Shown one piece after another: positions 8,927-17,889 of a DNA stretch of 64,000 nucleotides. A program made the translations under genes and the position numbers. Location: positions 1 through 64,000 of the forward strand of contig CAZIEW010000025.1 in the NCBI GenBank assembly GCA_964538515.1. Direction: 5' to 3'. Within the stretch, counting starts at the first letter, position 1; each line of letters opens with the position of its first letter. The notes under the pieces are model-generated. The model did no database searches, had not been told where the DNA came from, and saw only the letters and a list, made by a program, of their open reading frames with translations. This DNA comes from CALBZH01 sp964538515 (GTDB lineage: Bacteria; Desulfobacterota; Syntrophobacteria; Syntrophobacterales; Syntrophobacteraceae).

Positions 8927-9301
8927 TCACCGTTTCAGAAAGTCCACGGCGGTATCGTAGACCGCATCGGGGTCGAGGGGCTTTTGCAGCTGCTGATTCA
9001 CTCCCGCGTCTTCCGCCTGCCCGGTCTCGTAATCCTGACCCTGGGAGGTCAGCAAAACGATATGCGTGTCCTGCAGCCCGAGCTGATTCCGGGCTGCCTT
9101 GCAGACTTCCAGTCCGTTCATCTTCGGCATCAGAACGTCCATGAAGACAAGCTCGGGGCGATGCTGGCGAAGAGCCTCCAGGGCCTCCATTCCGTTGCCG
9201 GCCGTGATCAGCTCAACCCCCTCGTCAGCGAGCTCTTCCAAGGTCTGCTCCAGCATTTCGCGGACCTGAGGCTCGTCGTCGGCAATCAAGATCTTGGGCA
9301 T
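8927..9301 (-). CDS. single-domain response regulator (CheY-like)
   Basis: A 124-residue receiver domain without an output domain. The acidic pair is at D8/D9, the phosphoryl acceptor at D55 (LVFMDVLMPKMNG), the switch Thr at T85 and the conserved Lys at K107. The start at 9301 follows GTCAGGGGGGAGC, a strong ribosome site; the upstream extension of the frame has no support. It is the first gene of an operon with a deacetylase and a glycoside hydrolase-like protein, and a good promoter lies about 60 bases upstream. It could gate glycan processing through protein contact, but its kinase and target are unknown. Confidence 0.92.
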   Translation of the reverse strand: MPKILIADDEPQVREMLEQTLEELADEGVELITAGNGMEALEALRQHRPELVFMDVLMPKMNGLEVCKAARNQLGLQDTHIVLLTSQGQDYETGQAEDAGVNQQLQKPLDPDAVYDTAVDFLKR

Positions 9302-9711
9302 GCTCCCCCCTGACTTCTTTCGGGTTATCGATTGGCTGCGCCCCTCCCATGGAAATGGAAGCATTATACCGAAGGAGCCTTCGATGTCACAGCGATTCTC
9401 GATGAAAGGCCAAGGATCCGCCACTGAAAGGGTATTGAGGCTTCTCATCACGCCGCAATGCATCTTCCGTCGAGGAGCAGAAGAGCTCCGGGGGAGGACA
9501 CGTTTCCTTTCCAGAGGTTTTGCACCCGTCCCCAACGCCGAGGCTTCTTGATGCCAAAATGACACAAGCATGACATCGAATGGTCACTGTTCGCCGGCAT
9601 GCTGCCATCACTCTGCTTTTCGGAAATGCGGGGCAGGGGCGGCTCGGTAGGGCCTGAACAGGCACACGTATTTCCATGGTTGCTTCCAATCACACGTAGG
9701 AGGAAAGAAGA
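9302..9711. other. divergent intergenic region
   Basis: No gene is seen in these 410 bases between the response-regulator operon (minus) and the PHP-domain gene (plus). The left side holds the promoter at 9363-9390. The right side ends in AGGAGGAAAGAAGA, the ribosome site of the PHP gene. A short inverted repeat GCCTG-AA-CAGGC occurs near 9650. No convincing plus-strand promoter was found. Confidence 0.6.
9363..9390 (-). promoter_or_regulatory. sigma-70 promoter of the response regulator-deacetylase operon, with inverted repeat in spacer
   Basis: Read on the minus strand: GTGACA (9390-9385), a 16-base spacer, and a perfect TATAAT (9368-9363). The spacer contains CGAAGG-AG-CCTTCG (9370-9383), a 6-bp perfect inverted repeat. 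The expected transcript start is about 55 bases before the ATG at 9301. Confidence 0.6.
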
Positions 9712-11466
9712 ATGAATGGTCAGCAGTTGAAGAAATCTTTGAAGCCATACGCGAAGGTTGTGGTCGCGACAGCCGCGTTCTCGCTGTTCTGCGGCGGACC
9801 GAGTCCGGCGTCGGCCAATCATTGTCGGAAGCCTGTTGAGAAATGGCTGGCAGGCGATTTTCATCAGCATACGCTCTATACTGACGGCAGCACCAGCTTT
9901 GACTTCGTCATGGAAAAAGACAATGAGTTTGGCCTCGACTGGTGGGCAAACTCAGAGCATGGCGGAAGCCGGAACCGAGACGGCGAGGGTGTCCGATGGC
10001 TCGACACCACAAAGTACCCAGTCAACCCTATCCTGGGTGATAATGCGGCATCCGGCAACATGTGGCGGTGGCAAAGTCTGAGGGACTTCGTTTTTCCCGA
10101 CATTCTGGATGCTCGGGCGCGCTATCCTGAACAGAAGATCTTCTCCGGCCTCGAGTGGAATGTTCCCGGCCACGAGCATTGCAGCACGGCCATCGTCGCC
10201 GAGGACGCCGGCGCGATCAGTGCTTTCGAATATCAGTTCGACAAGAGCGATACGGACAAGAGCCGCACCGGCGAGGTCACCCCATATGGGACCTTGGCCA
10301 AGCAGAATGGACGAGACCCCAACACGCAGGCCACAAAGCCCCTTGGCTCCGAGCGTCACGCAGACGCCGTTGCAGCCTGTAGATGGATGGAGGACCAGTA
10401 CAAGGCCCGAACGATTGACAATGGATGGATCATTTTCGCCCATATCGAACGGGCGGGTGCATTCAAGACCGGCTCAAGCGACGGCGGCTATAACATCGAG
10501 CATTTTCGCGATTTCAACAACGCCGCTCCCGACGTTTGCTTCGGCTTCGAAGGCGCACCGGGGCATCAGGTCAACGATTTCCGCGGTCTCGGAAATAAGG
10601 TTGCCTGCGTAAACGGCGTATGCACCTCCAGTGATTTCGGCGGCACTTACGGCGGCGTTGGGTACTACACGGCCAAGGTGGGCGGCCTGTGGGATGCCCT
10701 GCTGGGAGAAGGACGGCACTGGTTCAACTTCGCAAACTCCGACTATCACACCCATTGGACGGCAGGCGGGGATGATTTCTATCCCGGCGAATATCAGAAG
10801 ACCTATGTTCACGTCATTGACAGAAATCGAAACGGCGAGCACGACCTCGACGAGATCGCCGATGGCCTGCGGTCGGGTAACGCTTATTTCGTGCATGGCG
10901 ATTTGATCGACCACCTCGAATTCAGCGCCCAGAGTCGCATGGAGATGGCCTCCATGGGCGGCACCCTGCGCATCAAAGACCGGCGCTGGTCCAGAGAGCC
11001 TCTGGTTCTCACCATCAAATTCAAAAGCCCCTCGACCAACAACTGCGTCGCTGACGGCACTTCCGTTACGTCTTGTCCGGCCCCGGTGGTGGATCACATC
11101 GACCTCATCGCCGGCAAAATCACCGGTAAAGTCGATCCGTCAAGTCCGGACTACACAAAAGCCACCAATGAGACAACCAAGGTCATCGCCACCTTCACGC
11201 CCGACGACTGGCGCACCGACCGCAAAGGCTACAACGTGATCACTTATCGGATCAAAGACCTTGACGACAGCATGTACTTCCGCCTTCGCGGAACAAACAT
11301 GCCGGCGAATACTCCCGATGAAACCGATGAGGCCGGCAACCCCCTGCCGGACGCGCTGGTCACGTTGAATACGGACACGAACGGACTCCGCAAAATCTCC
11401 GCTGCTCAAGAAGCATGGAACGACCTCTGGTTCTACTCCAATCCGATTTTCGTCTATGTGAAATGA
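9712..11466 (+). CDS. secreted PHP-domain (DUF3604-like) protein
   Basis: A 584-residue exported protein. It starts after the strong site AGGAGGAAAGAAGA. The first 36 residues form a signal peptide with a cleavage-like Ala-Ser-Ala-Asn. The mature part opens with the PHP metal motif GDFHQHTLYTDGS (H51 and H53), then WWANSEHGG, further histidines (SDYHTHWTAGGDD) near residue 345 and ARSGNAYFVHGD-like segments later. PHP proteins bind two or three metals and hydrolyse phosphoesters, but secreted DUF3604-type members have no agreed substrate. A hairpin terminator follows the gene. The neighbours give no clear pathway. Confidence 0.8.
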   Translation: MNGQQLKKSLKPYAKVVVATAAFSLFCGGPSPASANHCRKPVEKWLAGDFHQHTLYTDGSTSFDFVMEKDNEFGLDWWANSEHGGSRNRDGEGVRWLDTTKYPVNPILGDNAASGNMWRWQSLRDFVFPDILDARARYPEQKIFSGLEWNVPGHEHCSTAIVAEDAGAISAFEYQFDKSDTDKSRTGEVTPYGTLAKQNGRDPNTQATKPLGSERHADAVAACRWMEDQYKARTIDNGWIIFAHIERAGAFKTGSSDGGYNIEHFRDFNNAAPDVCFGFEGAPGHQVNDFRGLGNKVACVNGVCTSSDFGGTYGGVGYYTAKVGGLWDALLGEGRHWFNFANSDYHTHWTAGGDDFYPGEYQKTYVHVIDRNRNGEHDLDEIADGLRSGNAYFVHGDLIDHLEFSAQSRMEMASMGGTLRIKDRRWSREPLVLTIKFKSPSTNNCVADGTSVTSCPAPVVDHIDLIAGKITGKVDPSSPDYTKATNETTKVIATFTPDDWRTDRKGYNVITYRIKDLDDSMYFRLRGTNMPANTPDETDEAGNPLPDALVTLNTDTNGLRKISAAQEAWNDLWFYSNPIFVYVK

Positions 11467-11503
11467 TGCCGTCTCGAAGCATAGACTCGTGCTGAGACAC
11501 CTG

Positions 11504-11525
11504 GAGGGGACCGTTGTGTCCCCTC
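11504..11525 (+). terminator. hairpin after the PHP-domain gene
   Basis: GAGGGGAC (11504-11511) and GTCCCCTC (11518-11525) form a perfect 8-bp stem. A TTTT run follows only after about five further bases (11531-11534), so termination is plausible but not classic. Confidence 0.5.
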
Positions 11526-11867
11526 TCACCGTTTTGCCCACCACCTGGAGCCGTTTCTTCCATGGAGATCAAGCTTTAGATCCTCTTTTGCATCCTTCTC
11601 CTCTCAGGCGTCGTGGAGCCCGGTTACAGGATGGTCCGGACCCGAAAGCTCTCCGTTGGCATCGGTCAGGAGTTCGCATGGATGCCCCCGAAAGGCTCCC
11701 TTGGTCGCCTCATATCGGAAACGTCGGGTGAGGGGCGACGGCTGAAGAGGCATCCGTGCTCAGCAAGTGCCAGGTGAACAATAGCGGTTCCGATCTCCAT
11801 AGCCTGCAATATATTTGCAGGGCAAAATCCCCTGCCACGTGTTTCCGAGTCAGGGGTGCCCGATGCT
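11526..11867. other. intergenic region, no gene recognised
   Basis: About 340 bases between the hairpin after the PHP gene and the convergent deoxyribosyltransferase gene. A minus-strand frame of 78 codons (11666-11902) runs into the end of that gene, but it has no ribosome site and no recognisable similarity. I see no clear function here. Confidence 0.4.
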
Positions 11868-12338
11868 TCAGTTCGTGGCAATGGAACATGGAATGGACTC
11901 AAAGATGGCCGTAAGGAGCGCTTCGCAACTGTGAACGATGCGGGAGCATGCGCACTCGATCATGGCGTTGACCACGCTGCCTTCGGCTTCCCCTGCCCTT
12001 CGGAAGTCGGTCCGCACACCAATGATTTTCTCCGCCCCCGACCGGCGGGCGTAGAAATAACCGATCTCCCAGGCTGTTCCGTCGTCCACCTGGGGTCCGT
12101 CCAGCAGCGCGACCACGAGGTCGGCTTCCGACAGGCTTTCCCGACATCGCCTGAAGATTTCCTCCTTTGCGCGTGGCCCTAGGGCCTCGATCTCCGATTG
12201 CGTGATGAGCTCGAAGGGCCAAACCACGGTAACGTCGTAGCGGCGCTCCCGCGCGAGCGTCTCGATCTTTTCCCTGGTGGACCTGAGCCATGCTCGTTCG
12301 GCCTCGGAAAAAAGTGGCCCGGCGAGATAAATCTTCAT
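11868..12338 (-). CDS. nucleoside 2-deoxyribosyltransferase
   Basis: A 156-residue cytoplasmic enzyme of the nucleoside 2-deoxyribosyltransferase family, which moves deoxyribose between nucleobases or cleaves deoxynucleotide N-glycosidic bonds. Family marks are MKIYLAGPLF at the N-terminus, ADLVVALLDG and DDGTAWEIGY in the middle (about residues 75-95, containing the catalytic-region Glu) and NAMIE near 125. The length is normal. It lies 71 bases downstream of the PatZ-like gene on the same strand. Whether it acts on bases (transferase) or on modified nucleotides as in DNPH1-type hydrolases cannot be decided here. Confidence 0.88.
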   Translation of the reverse strand: MKIYLAGPLFSEAERAWLRSTREKIETLARERRYDVTVVWPFELITQSEIEALGPRAKEEIFRRCRESLSEADLVVALLDGPQVDDGTAWEIGYFYARRSGAEKIIGVRTDFRRAGEAEGSVVNAMIECACSRIVHSCEALLTAIFESIPCSIATN

Positions 12339-12409
12339 AAGCGTTCAATCCTTCTTGGGGACGCCCCCAGAATCCTTTTGCGAACACGATGCCGCTGCAT
12401 CCGAACCGA

Positions 12410-14983
12410 TCATAATCTCAAGGTGACAATGACCACGCCCGGGTCGTCCCGGTCGCGCCGGGACGTGAACCCCAGCTTCTCGCAGACCCGCAGCATGGGG
12501 ATGTTGTCGCTCAGCACCTGGCCGGAAATCTCGCGAATGCCTCGACTGCGGGCGTAGTCGATGATACGCCGCATCAACATTTTTCCAAGCCCCTTCCCGC
12601 CCATGTCGCTCCGTACCAGAATCGCGTACTCGGCGTGCTCGTTTTCTGAGTCAGCAATGATGCGCACACTTCCGTAGAGCTCCTGCTCGCCCGTGTCCGA
12701 TCGATCCGGAGAGGCCAGAACCAGGGCCATTTCACGATCGTAGTCGATCTGGGTGAGGCGGGCCGCCTCATGGTGCGGCATCTCCTGAACCGGGTGCAGA
12801 AACCGCATGCGCCGTTCTTCGAGGGTGAGACTCTCGACCATTCGCAAATACCCGGGCTCGTCCTCGGGGCGAATCGGTCGAATCTGCGCCAACTGCCCGT
12901 CTCGAAGCCGGACCAGATCTTCGAGCTCTTTGGGGTACGGCCGGATGGCCAGCCTCTCCGATGCCGCAACCTGGCTGGGCGCGACCCTGATGCGGGCTCC
13001 AAACGCCCTGATCCCCGAGGCGTCCGCTGTGAGCGGGTTGATTTCCAGCTCGACGATTTCCGCGATGTCGCAAATGAGCTGGGACACCTTCACAAGGGTC
13101 AAGGCAACCCCGTCGATGATAGAGGATCCTGGCGACGCGCTGTTTCCCTTCAACAGACCGTTGACCCGGGTTCGCGACATGACCTCCTTGGCGAGATGGA
13201 GGTTGAGCGGCGGAAGGGCGACGGCGGTATCCTGGATTTCCTCCGTGAATTCGCCTCCATGGCCAAATACGAGGACGGGACCAAAATGCTGGTCGGTCAC
13301 GGCTTTGATCATCAGCTGATGGCTTCGGGATGGATCCGGGGAGCAAATCCTCCACTTGCTCCAGTCCACGAGGTCACCCGGAGATGGAGCGGGCACCGCT
13401 ACGGCTGCTTGTGGATTCGGGCCCACCCCGAGGGTCGGAGGGGTCGCGATGGAATAGGCGCGGAGAACGGCCTGGGCTTCCGATTCGGTAAGCCATCCCC
13501 GTTCCTCGGCCAGTGCGCCCTCGATCACGTTCAGCGTCGACGCCACATCAGGCGAGAACTCCTCCGACATGCTGGGCGGCGTCTCCATGAGCATTTCCTG
13601 GTTCTTCTGGTAGCGGACCATGTGCATGAACGCGCGGACCGCGTCATTCGGGGTCTTGTAGCTCGGAATCCGGTGCTCGGAGAAGACGCGTCGGGCCCCC
13701 GCCGCGGTCCCTTCCCCCAGCCAGCTTGTCAGAAGAACGGGAGTCTTCGGCCGGTCCAAGGACTTCCGGTAGGTTTCCGCAACGGCAATGGCCGCATCCG
13801 TTCCGGAAACGACGGCGACGGGGCAGTTCAAGACCAGGAGGGCGTCGACCTGCTCGTCGTCCAGGATCGCTTCCACGGCGAGCGCATAGCGCTGGGCGGA
13901 GCCGTCGCTCATGATGTCGACCGGATTGCCCCGCGACCACGTGGAGGGAAGGACGGAGTCCAGCCGCATCATCGTCAAGGGCGAAAGCTCGGCGAGGCGG
14001 CCGTCGCGCTCGATCACCACATCCGTGGCCATGACGCCGACACCGCCCCCGTTGGTCAGGATGGCGAGCCGATCTCCCGTGATCCGATGGGGCATCATGG
14101 CCAGCGTCTCGACCGCGTCGAAGAGGGCCTGCATTTCGTGGACGCGCAGCATTCCCGCCCTGCGGAAGGCGGCATCGTAGACGGCATCGTTTCCCGCAAC
14201 GGCACCCGTGTGGCGTGCCGCGGCCAGGGCTCCCTCCCGCGTGCGGCCGGCCTTGACCACGATGACCGGCTTGACGCGGGCCGCAGCACGAGCCGCCGAC
14301 ATGAACTTGCGGCATTCCGTAACCGTTTCCATGTACAAGAGGATAGAGCGGGTCTTGAAATCCTCGGCAAGGTAGTCGAGCATGTCCCCGAAGTCGACGT
14401 CCGCCATGTCGCCGAGAGAGATGAAGCAGGAGAATCCGATGCCGCGCGTAGCGGCCCAGTCCAGCACCGCGGTTTGGACGGCCCCGGATTGGGCGACCAG
14501 CGCGATCGACCCCGCGGCAGGGCGCACGATGTGGCCCATGCTCGCGTTGAGCGACCACCAGGGAGCCATGATGCCCAGGCAATTGGGACCGATGATGCGG
14601 AGCAGATAAGGCCTGGCCGCATCGAGCATCCTGGCGCAGGTGCGCTTTCCCTCTTCATCGCCGCCTTCCCCGAATCCTGCGGTGATCACCACGGCCGCTT
14701 TGGCCCCCCGCTTCCCGAGGTCGTCGATCAAGCCAGGCACGCTCTCTCGCGGCGTTGCGATCACGGCAAGATCGGGCACAACCGGCAGACTGGCGACGTC
14801 AGGATAGCATCTTTGGTCCCCAATGCTGGTGTAGCTCGGATTGACCAGATGCACCTCACCCGCATACCCGCAGCTCAGCAGATTTCGGGTCAGGACCTGT
14901 CCGACGGTTCCCTCCCTTCCGCTTGCTCCGATCAGAGCAACGCTCGACGGGCGGGTGAAATAGGACAGATTACGGATGCTCAT
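12410..14983 (-). CDS. PatZ-type acyl-CoA synthetase (ADP-forming)-like protein with C-terminal GNAT acetyltransferase
   Basis: An 857-residue protein, close to E. coli PatZ in length and layout. Residues 1-130 are a CoA-binding Rossmann domain (VALIGASGREGTVG), followed by succinyl-CoA-ligase-like domains to about 460, an ATP-grasp domain to about 690, and a GNAT domain from about 700 to the end. The GNAT acetyl-CoA loop reads RSDMGGKGLGKMLM. Members acetylate protein lysines, notably acetyl-CoA synthetase; the ligase part is usually inactive in PatZ. ADP-forming acyl-CoA synthetase activity cannot be excluded. It stands alone, with the deoxyribosyltransferase downstream. Confidence 0.88.
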   Translation of the reverse strand: MSIRNLSYFTRPSSVALIGASGREGTVGQVLTRNLLSCGYAGEVHLVNPSYTSIGDQRCYPDVASLPVVPDLAVIATPRESVPGLIDDLGKRGAKAAVVITAGFGEGGDEEGKRTCARMLDAARPYLLRIIGPNCLGIMAPWWSLNASMGHIVRPAAGSIALVAQSGAVQTAVLDWAATRGIGFSCFISLGDMADVDFGDMLDYLAEDFKTRSILLYMETVTECRKFMSAARAAARVKPVIVVKAGRTREGALAAARHTGAVAGNDAVYDAAFRRAGMLRVHEMQALFDAVETLAMMPHRITGDRLAILTNGGGVGVMATDVVIERDGRLAELSPLTMMRLDSVLPSTWSRGNPVDIMSDGSAQRYALAVEAILDDEQVDALLVLNCPVAVVSGTDAAIAVAETYRKSLDRPKTPVLLTSWLGEGTAAGARRVFSEHRIPSYKTPNDAVRAFMHMVRYQKNQEMLMETPPSMSEEFSPDVASTLNVIEGALAEERGWLTESEAQAVLRAYSIATPPTLGVGPNPQAAVAVPAPSPGDLVDWSKWRICSPDPSRSHQLMIKAVTDQHFGPVLVFGHGGEFTEEIQDTAVALPPLNLHLAKEVMSRTRVNGLLKGNSASPGSSIIDGVALTLVKVSQLICDIAEIVELEINPLTADASGIRAFGARIRVAPSQVAASERLAIRPYPKELEDLVRLRDGQLAQIRPIRPEDEPGYLRMVESLTLEERRMRFLHPVQEMPHHEAARLTQIDYDREMALVLASPDRSDTGEQELYGSVRIIADSENEHAEYAILVRSDMGGKGLGKMLMRRIIDYARSRGIREISGQVLSDNIPMLRVCEKLGFTSRRDRDDPGVVIVTLRL

Positions 14984-15247
14984 TGCTGAACCTCCCCCGG
15001 GGCCTTGGGGTCACGTGAATCCGATGTTTCCGATCAATCCAAGAGCAATTCGGGATCAAGACGACGGGAGACGGGAGGTTCCGGTGAACTGGGCTCAGCC
15101 TGGACGGAGAGATCAAGGGGCGTCAGTAAGCACGGATCAGTGTCGGCATCGTCGGTGGGGCGTGAGCCGGGAACGCCAACGATGGCGCACTGAACGAGCC
15201 TCACCATAGCAGTCTGCCTGGAAATCTCAACGAAAAGTTGCGACGGC

Positions 15248-16375
15248 CTACCGACTCAGCCCCGTTAAATAGCGCTCCACACACTCGATGATGACCACGT
15301 CGGGCTTCTCCTGCTCGATGAGGTCGGGCAGCCAGTCAAAGGTCCAGACGAGCACCACGCTTTGGAAGCTTTCGGCCAGGAACGGAATCAGAGCCGCGGA
15401 GAAGGAATCCCTGAAGACAAGCGCCTTCGGAAGGGTGGGGTCGCCGGTTTCTTTCACCACCATGTCGCGTCCCGGATACAGGGCGGGATCGACGGGATCC
15501 GGATAGGGTCGCACGGCGTCGACCGCCCTGGAGGCGAACTTCGGCACCAGAGCGATTCGCTCCTCATGAATCACATCCTTCAGGGACAGGAGCCCCGCAA
15601 GGTCCCCTCCGTCTCCGACGGTCGTCGTGACCGTGTAATCCTCCAGCCCATGAGCCGGAACCGAAGGAAAACGCTGGGCCAACCGCTCCATGAGCAAGCG
15701 ATAGGCAAAGAAGGCCCCCAGGTCGTTCCAGTGGGAATCGGTCCTGTGGTACAGGCGGCCGACCGACTTCGCCTTCAGCAGGGCGTCTCGGGAATCAATG
15801 AAGGTGATCTCGGGATGGTCCTTGAGCTCACGCGCCAGCTGATCCAGGCGTGATTCGCTCCCGAGCTTGCCGATACGGGGGGGCAGGTATTCGCCGTAAA
15901 TGGTGTGCTTCTCCGGCACGGCCAATATCACCAGTTCGATTCCGCGCGCCGCCAGCCAGGATCGCCGTTTTTCGATGCCCCGCATGATGGCGTCCATCTC
16001 CTCGGACTTGAGCGGCATGACGTTTTCATAGTCCTCCAGGACCCATTCACCCGAATAGAAAAGCCACCCGTCCCTGCCCACACGCGTCGCGGGAACAGCC
16101 GACTCGTTGAAAATCACCAGACGAAGCCGATTGTTCCACCAAATCAAGCTGTTTCGAAGCCCGAAGGCATCGTTGTAAAAGCGTTCAAACTGCTTCGTAT
16201 ATTGCGAGAACGAGGACAGAAAGAGACTTCGATCGGGCATCCTGGCCAGCCCACGCTTTTCACTGGATGGTCCACTCGAAGCCCTCTTCGAAAGCTCGTC
16301 GACATGCGGAACCGCCAAGAGGGTGAAAAACACGACAACGATGACGAGCTGAGCTCGTCTTCCGTGCTGAAGCAT
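15248..16375 (-). CDS. AlgJ/AlgX-like SGNH O-acetyltransferase-related protein
   Basis: A 375-residue membrane-anchored periplasmic protein. One hydrophobic segment near residues 10-25 acts as signal or anchor. The body is of the AlgJ/AlgX SGNH-hydrolase-like type: TDSHWND around residue 215 supplies the Asp-His pair and FRDSFSAAL near 335 the catalytic Ser. These proteins move acetyl groups onto exported polysaccharides together with an MBOAT partner. The ATG at 16375 is preferred, since AAGGA lies at good distance; the TTG at 16384 is too close to it. The gene follows the MBOAT gene by about 45 bases, so the two form a pair. Confidence 0.87.
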   Translation of the reverse strand: MLQHGRRAQLVIVVVFFTLLAVPHVDELSKRASSGPSSEKRGLARMPDRSLFLSSFSQYTKQFERFYNDAFGLRNSLIWWNNRLRLVIFNESAVPATRVGRDGWLFYSGEWVLEDYENVMPLKSEEMDAIMRGIEKRRSWLAARGIELVILAVPEKHTIYGEYLPPRIGKLGSESRLDQLARELKDHPEITFIDSRDALLKAKSVGRLYHRTDSHWNDLGAFFAYRLLMERLAQRFPSVPAHGLEDYTVTTTVGDGGDLAGLLSLKDVIHEERIALVPKFASRAVDAVRPYPDPVDPALYPGRDMVVKETGDPTLPKALVFRDSFSAALIPFLAESFQSVVLVWTFDWLPDLIEQEKPDVVIIECVERYLTGLSR

Positions 16376-16419
16376 GAGGCGCAATCCTTGGAGAGTGTTT
16401 GGAGCGTCAAAGGCCGTTG

Positions 16420-17862
16420 TCAGAACCGTGCATAGATGAACGGCGAATAGGTGTTGGCGGCCAGAGCCATCAAGGAGGCAATCAGCACGATCAGAAAGAA
16501 AGCGACGGACCCGATCGTGCAGTTGAAATCGAAAAAGCTCAGCAACCGGATATCACCAATCTCCTCGAGGCGCTCCCGCATGGCTCCGAAAAGGCCCGGG
16601 ATGGGCATCGAGCCTACAACGCCGGCCACCACGACCGCCCATACCTGTTTATTCAGGAAAGCCATTGCAATGTAATCATAGGTGGCCGTCGAAAACGTAA
16701 ACATGGCTCGACAGTATTGGATGGCCTGAGTGAGGGTGTCCGCTCGAAAGAAGACCCAGCCGACCATGATCACGACCATGGCGTAAAGGTGGCGAACCGG
16801 CCTGCCCACGCGGTTGAGGAGTCGATCCAGCCCTGCTCTCTCCGCAGCCAGAAAGCAGCCGTGGTATGTGCCCCAGACAACGAAGCTCCAGCTCGCTCCA
16901 TGCCACAGGCCGCACAGCACAAAGACGAGCACCAGGTTCACGTAGGTCCTGGCCTTCGAGATGCGGTTGCCGCCCAACGGGATGTAGAGGTAATCGCGGA
17001 ACCACGTCGAAAGGGACATATGCCAGCGGCGCCAAAATTCCTGAATGGACTGAGAAATGTACGGATAGTTGAAGTTTTCCGGGAAGTTGAACCCAACCAT
17101 TCGGCCGACCCCGATGGCCATGTCCGAATAGCCCGAAAAGTCAAAGTAAATCTGGATCGTGTAACAGAGAAGCCCCAGCCATGCGGTCGGCATGTCGAGC
17201 TCGGCCGCCCTGCTAAACACCTCATCGGCAAAGGCTGCCGCCGGATTCGCCACCAAAGCCTTCTTCCCGAGACCCAGCACGAAGCGCATCGCGCCTTCGG
17301 AAAAATCCTGAAGCGTGACACGCCTCGTCCGGAACCTGCCCCGGGAATCTCGGAACCGAACGATCGGGCCGGCGATGATTTTCCCGAAGTGCGCCAGATA
17401 GACGGCAAAGGTGACGGGGTTTTTCTCAGCATGACAATTTTCTCTGTAAATATCGACCTGGTATGCGATCGCGGAAAACGTAAAGAAGGAAATCCCCAAA
17501 GGGAGATGCCAGTCAGCGAAATCAAAATGGATTGAAGCGGTGAGACCAAGCCTGCTGATATTCTCGATGGCGAACTTTAGATATTTATAATAGACAAGCA
17601 AACTGATATTAGCCCCGACAGCAAGAGCCAACGTAATTTTTCTTGACCTTCCAGGCTCGGTATTCTCGATAACTAGGCCAAAGCCATAGTTGAAGACAAT
17701 CGATCCCAGGAGTACCCATAAGGAATAGGTATCCCCCCAGGCACAGAAGATCAGGCTCAATCCCAGCAGCAAAGGACTCCGTCCGCGCTCCGGCATGGCG
17801 TGAAAAAGCACAAGGGCCGTCGGTAGAAAGAGAAAAAGAAAGACCGGCGAGTCAAGACCCAT
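16420..17862 (-). CDS. MBOAT-family O-acyltransferase (AlgI-like)
   Basis: A 480-residue multi-span membrane protein of the MBOAT family. It begins with a hydrophobic PVFLFLFLPTAL segment and has about ten membrane stretches. The catalytic histidine lies in LCGLWHGASW (about residue 320), followed by GTYHG. AlgI-type proteins carry acetyl groups across the inner membrane for acetylation of extracellular glycans, which fits the adjacent AlgJ-like gene. GAGGAG nine bases before the ATG supports the start. No glycan synthase or export gene is in the window, so the acetylated polymer is unknown. It begins 27 bases after the RACo-like gene and may be cotranscribed with it. Confidence 0.92.
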   Translation of the reverse strand: MGLDSPVFLFLFLPTALVLFHAMPERGRSPLLLGLSLIFCAWGDTYSLWVLLGSIVFNYGFGLVIENTEPGRSRKITLALAVGANISLLVYYKYLKFAIENISRLGLTASIHFDFADWHLPLGISFFTFSAIAYQVDIYRENCHAEKNPVTFAVYLAHFGKIIAGPIVRFRDSRGRFRTRRVTLQDFSEGAMRFVLGLGKKALVANPAAAFADEVFSRAAELDMPTAWLGLLCYTIQIYFDFSGYSDMAIGVGRMVGFNFPENFNYPYISQSIQEFWRRWHMSLSTWFRDYLYIPLGGNRISKARTYVNLVLVFVLCGLWHGASWSFVVWGTYHGCFLAAERAGLDRLLNRVGRPVRHLYAMVVIMVGWVFFRADTLTQAIQYCRAMFTFSTATYDYIAMAFLNKQVWAVVVAGVVGSMPIPGLFGAMRERLEEIGDIRLLSFFDFNCTIGSVAFFLIVLIASLMALAANTYSPFIYARF

Positions 17863-17889
17863 GGCGAGCCACTCCTCTGTTCAACGGCG

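Noticed and set aside
11666..11902. 78-codon minus-strand frame after the deoxyribosyltransferase
   Set aside because: No ribosome site and no domain; it overlaps the end of a real gene in another frame.
12770..14989. 739-codon plus-strand frame opposite the PatZ-like gene
   Set aside because: Antisense shadow of a gene with clear CoA-binding and GNAT motifs; its translation has no recognisable domain.
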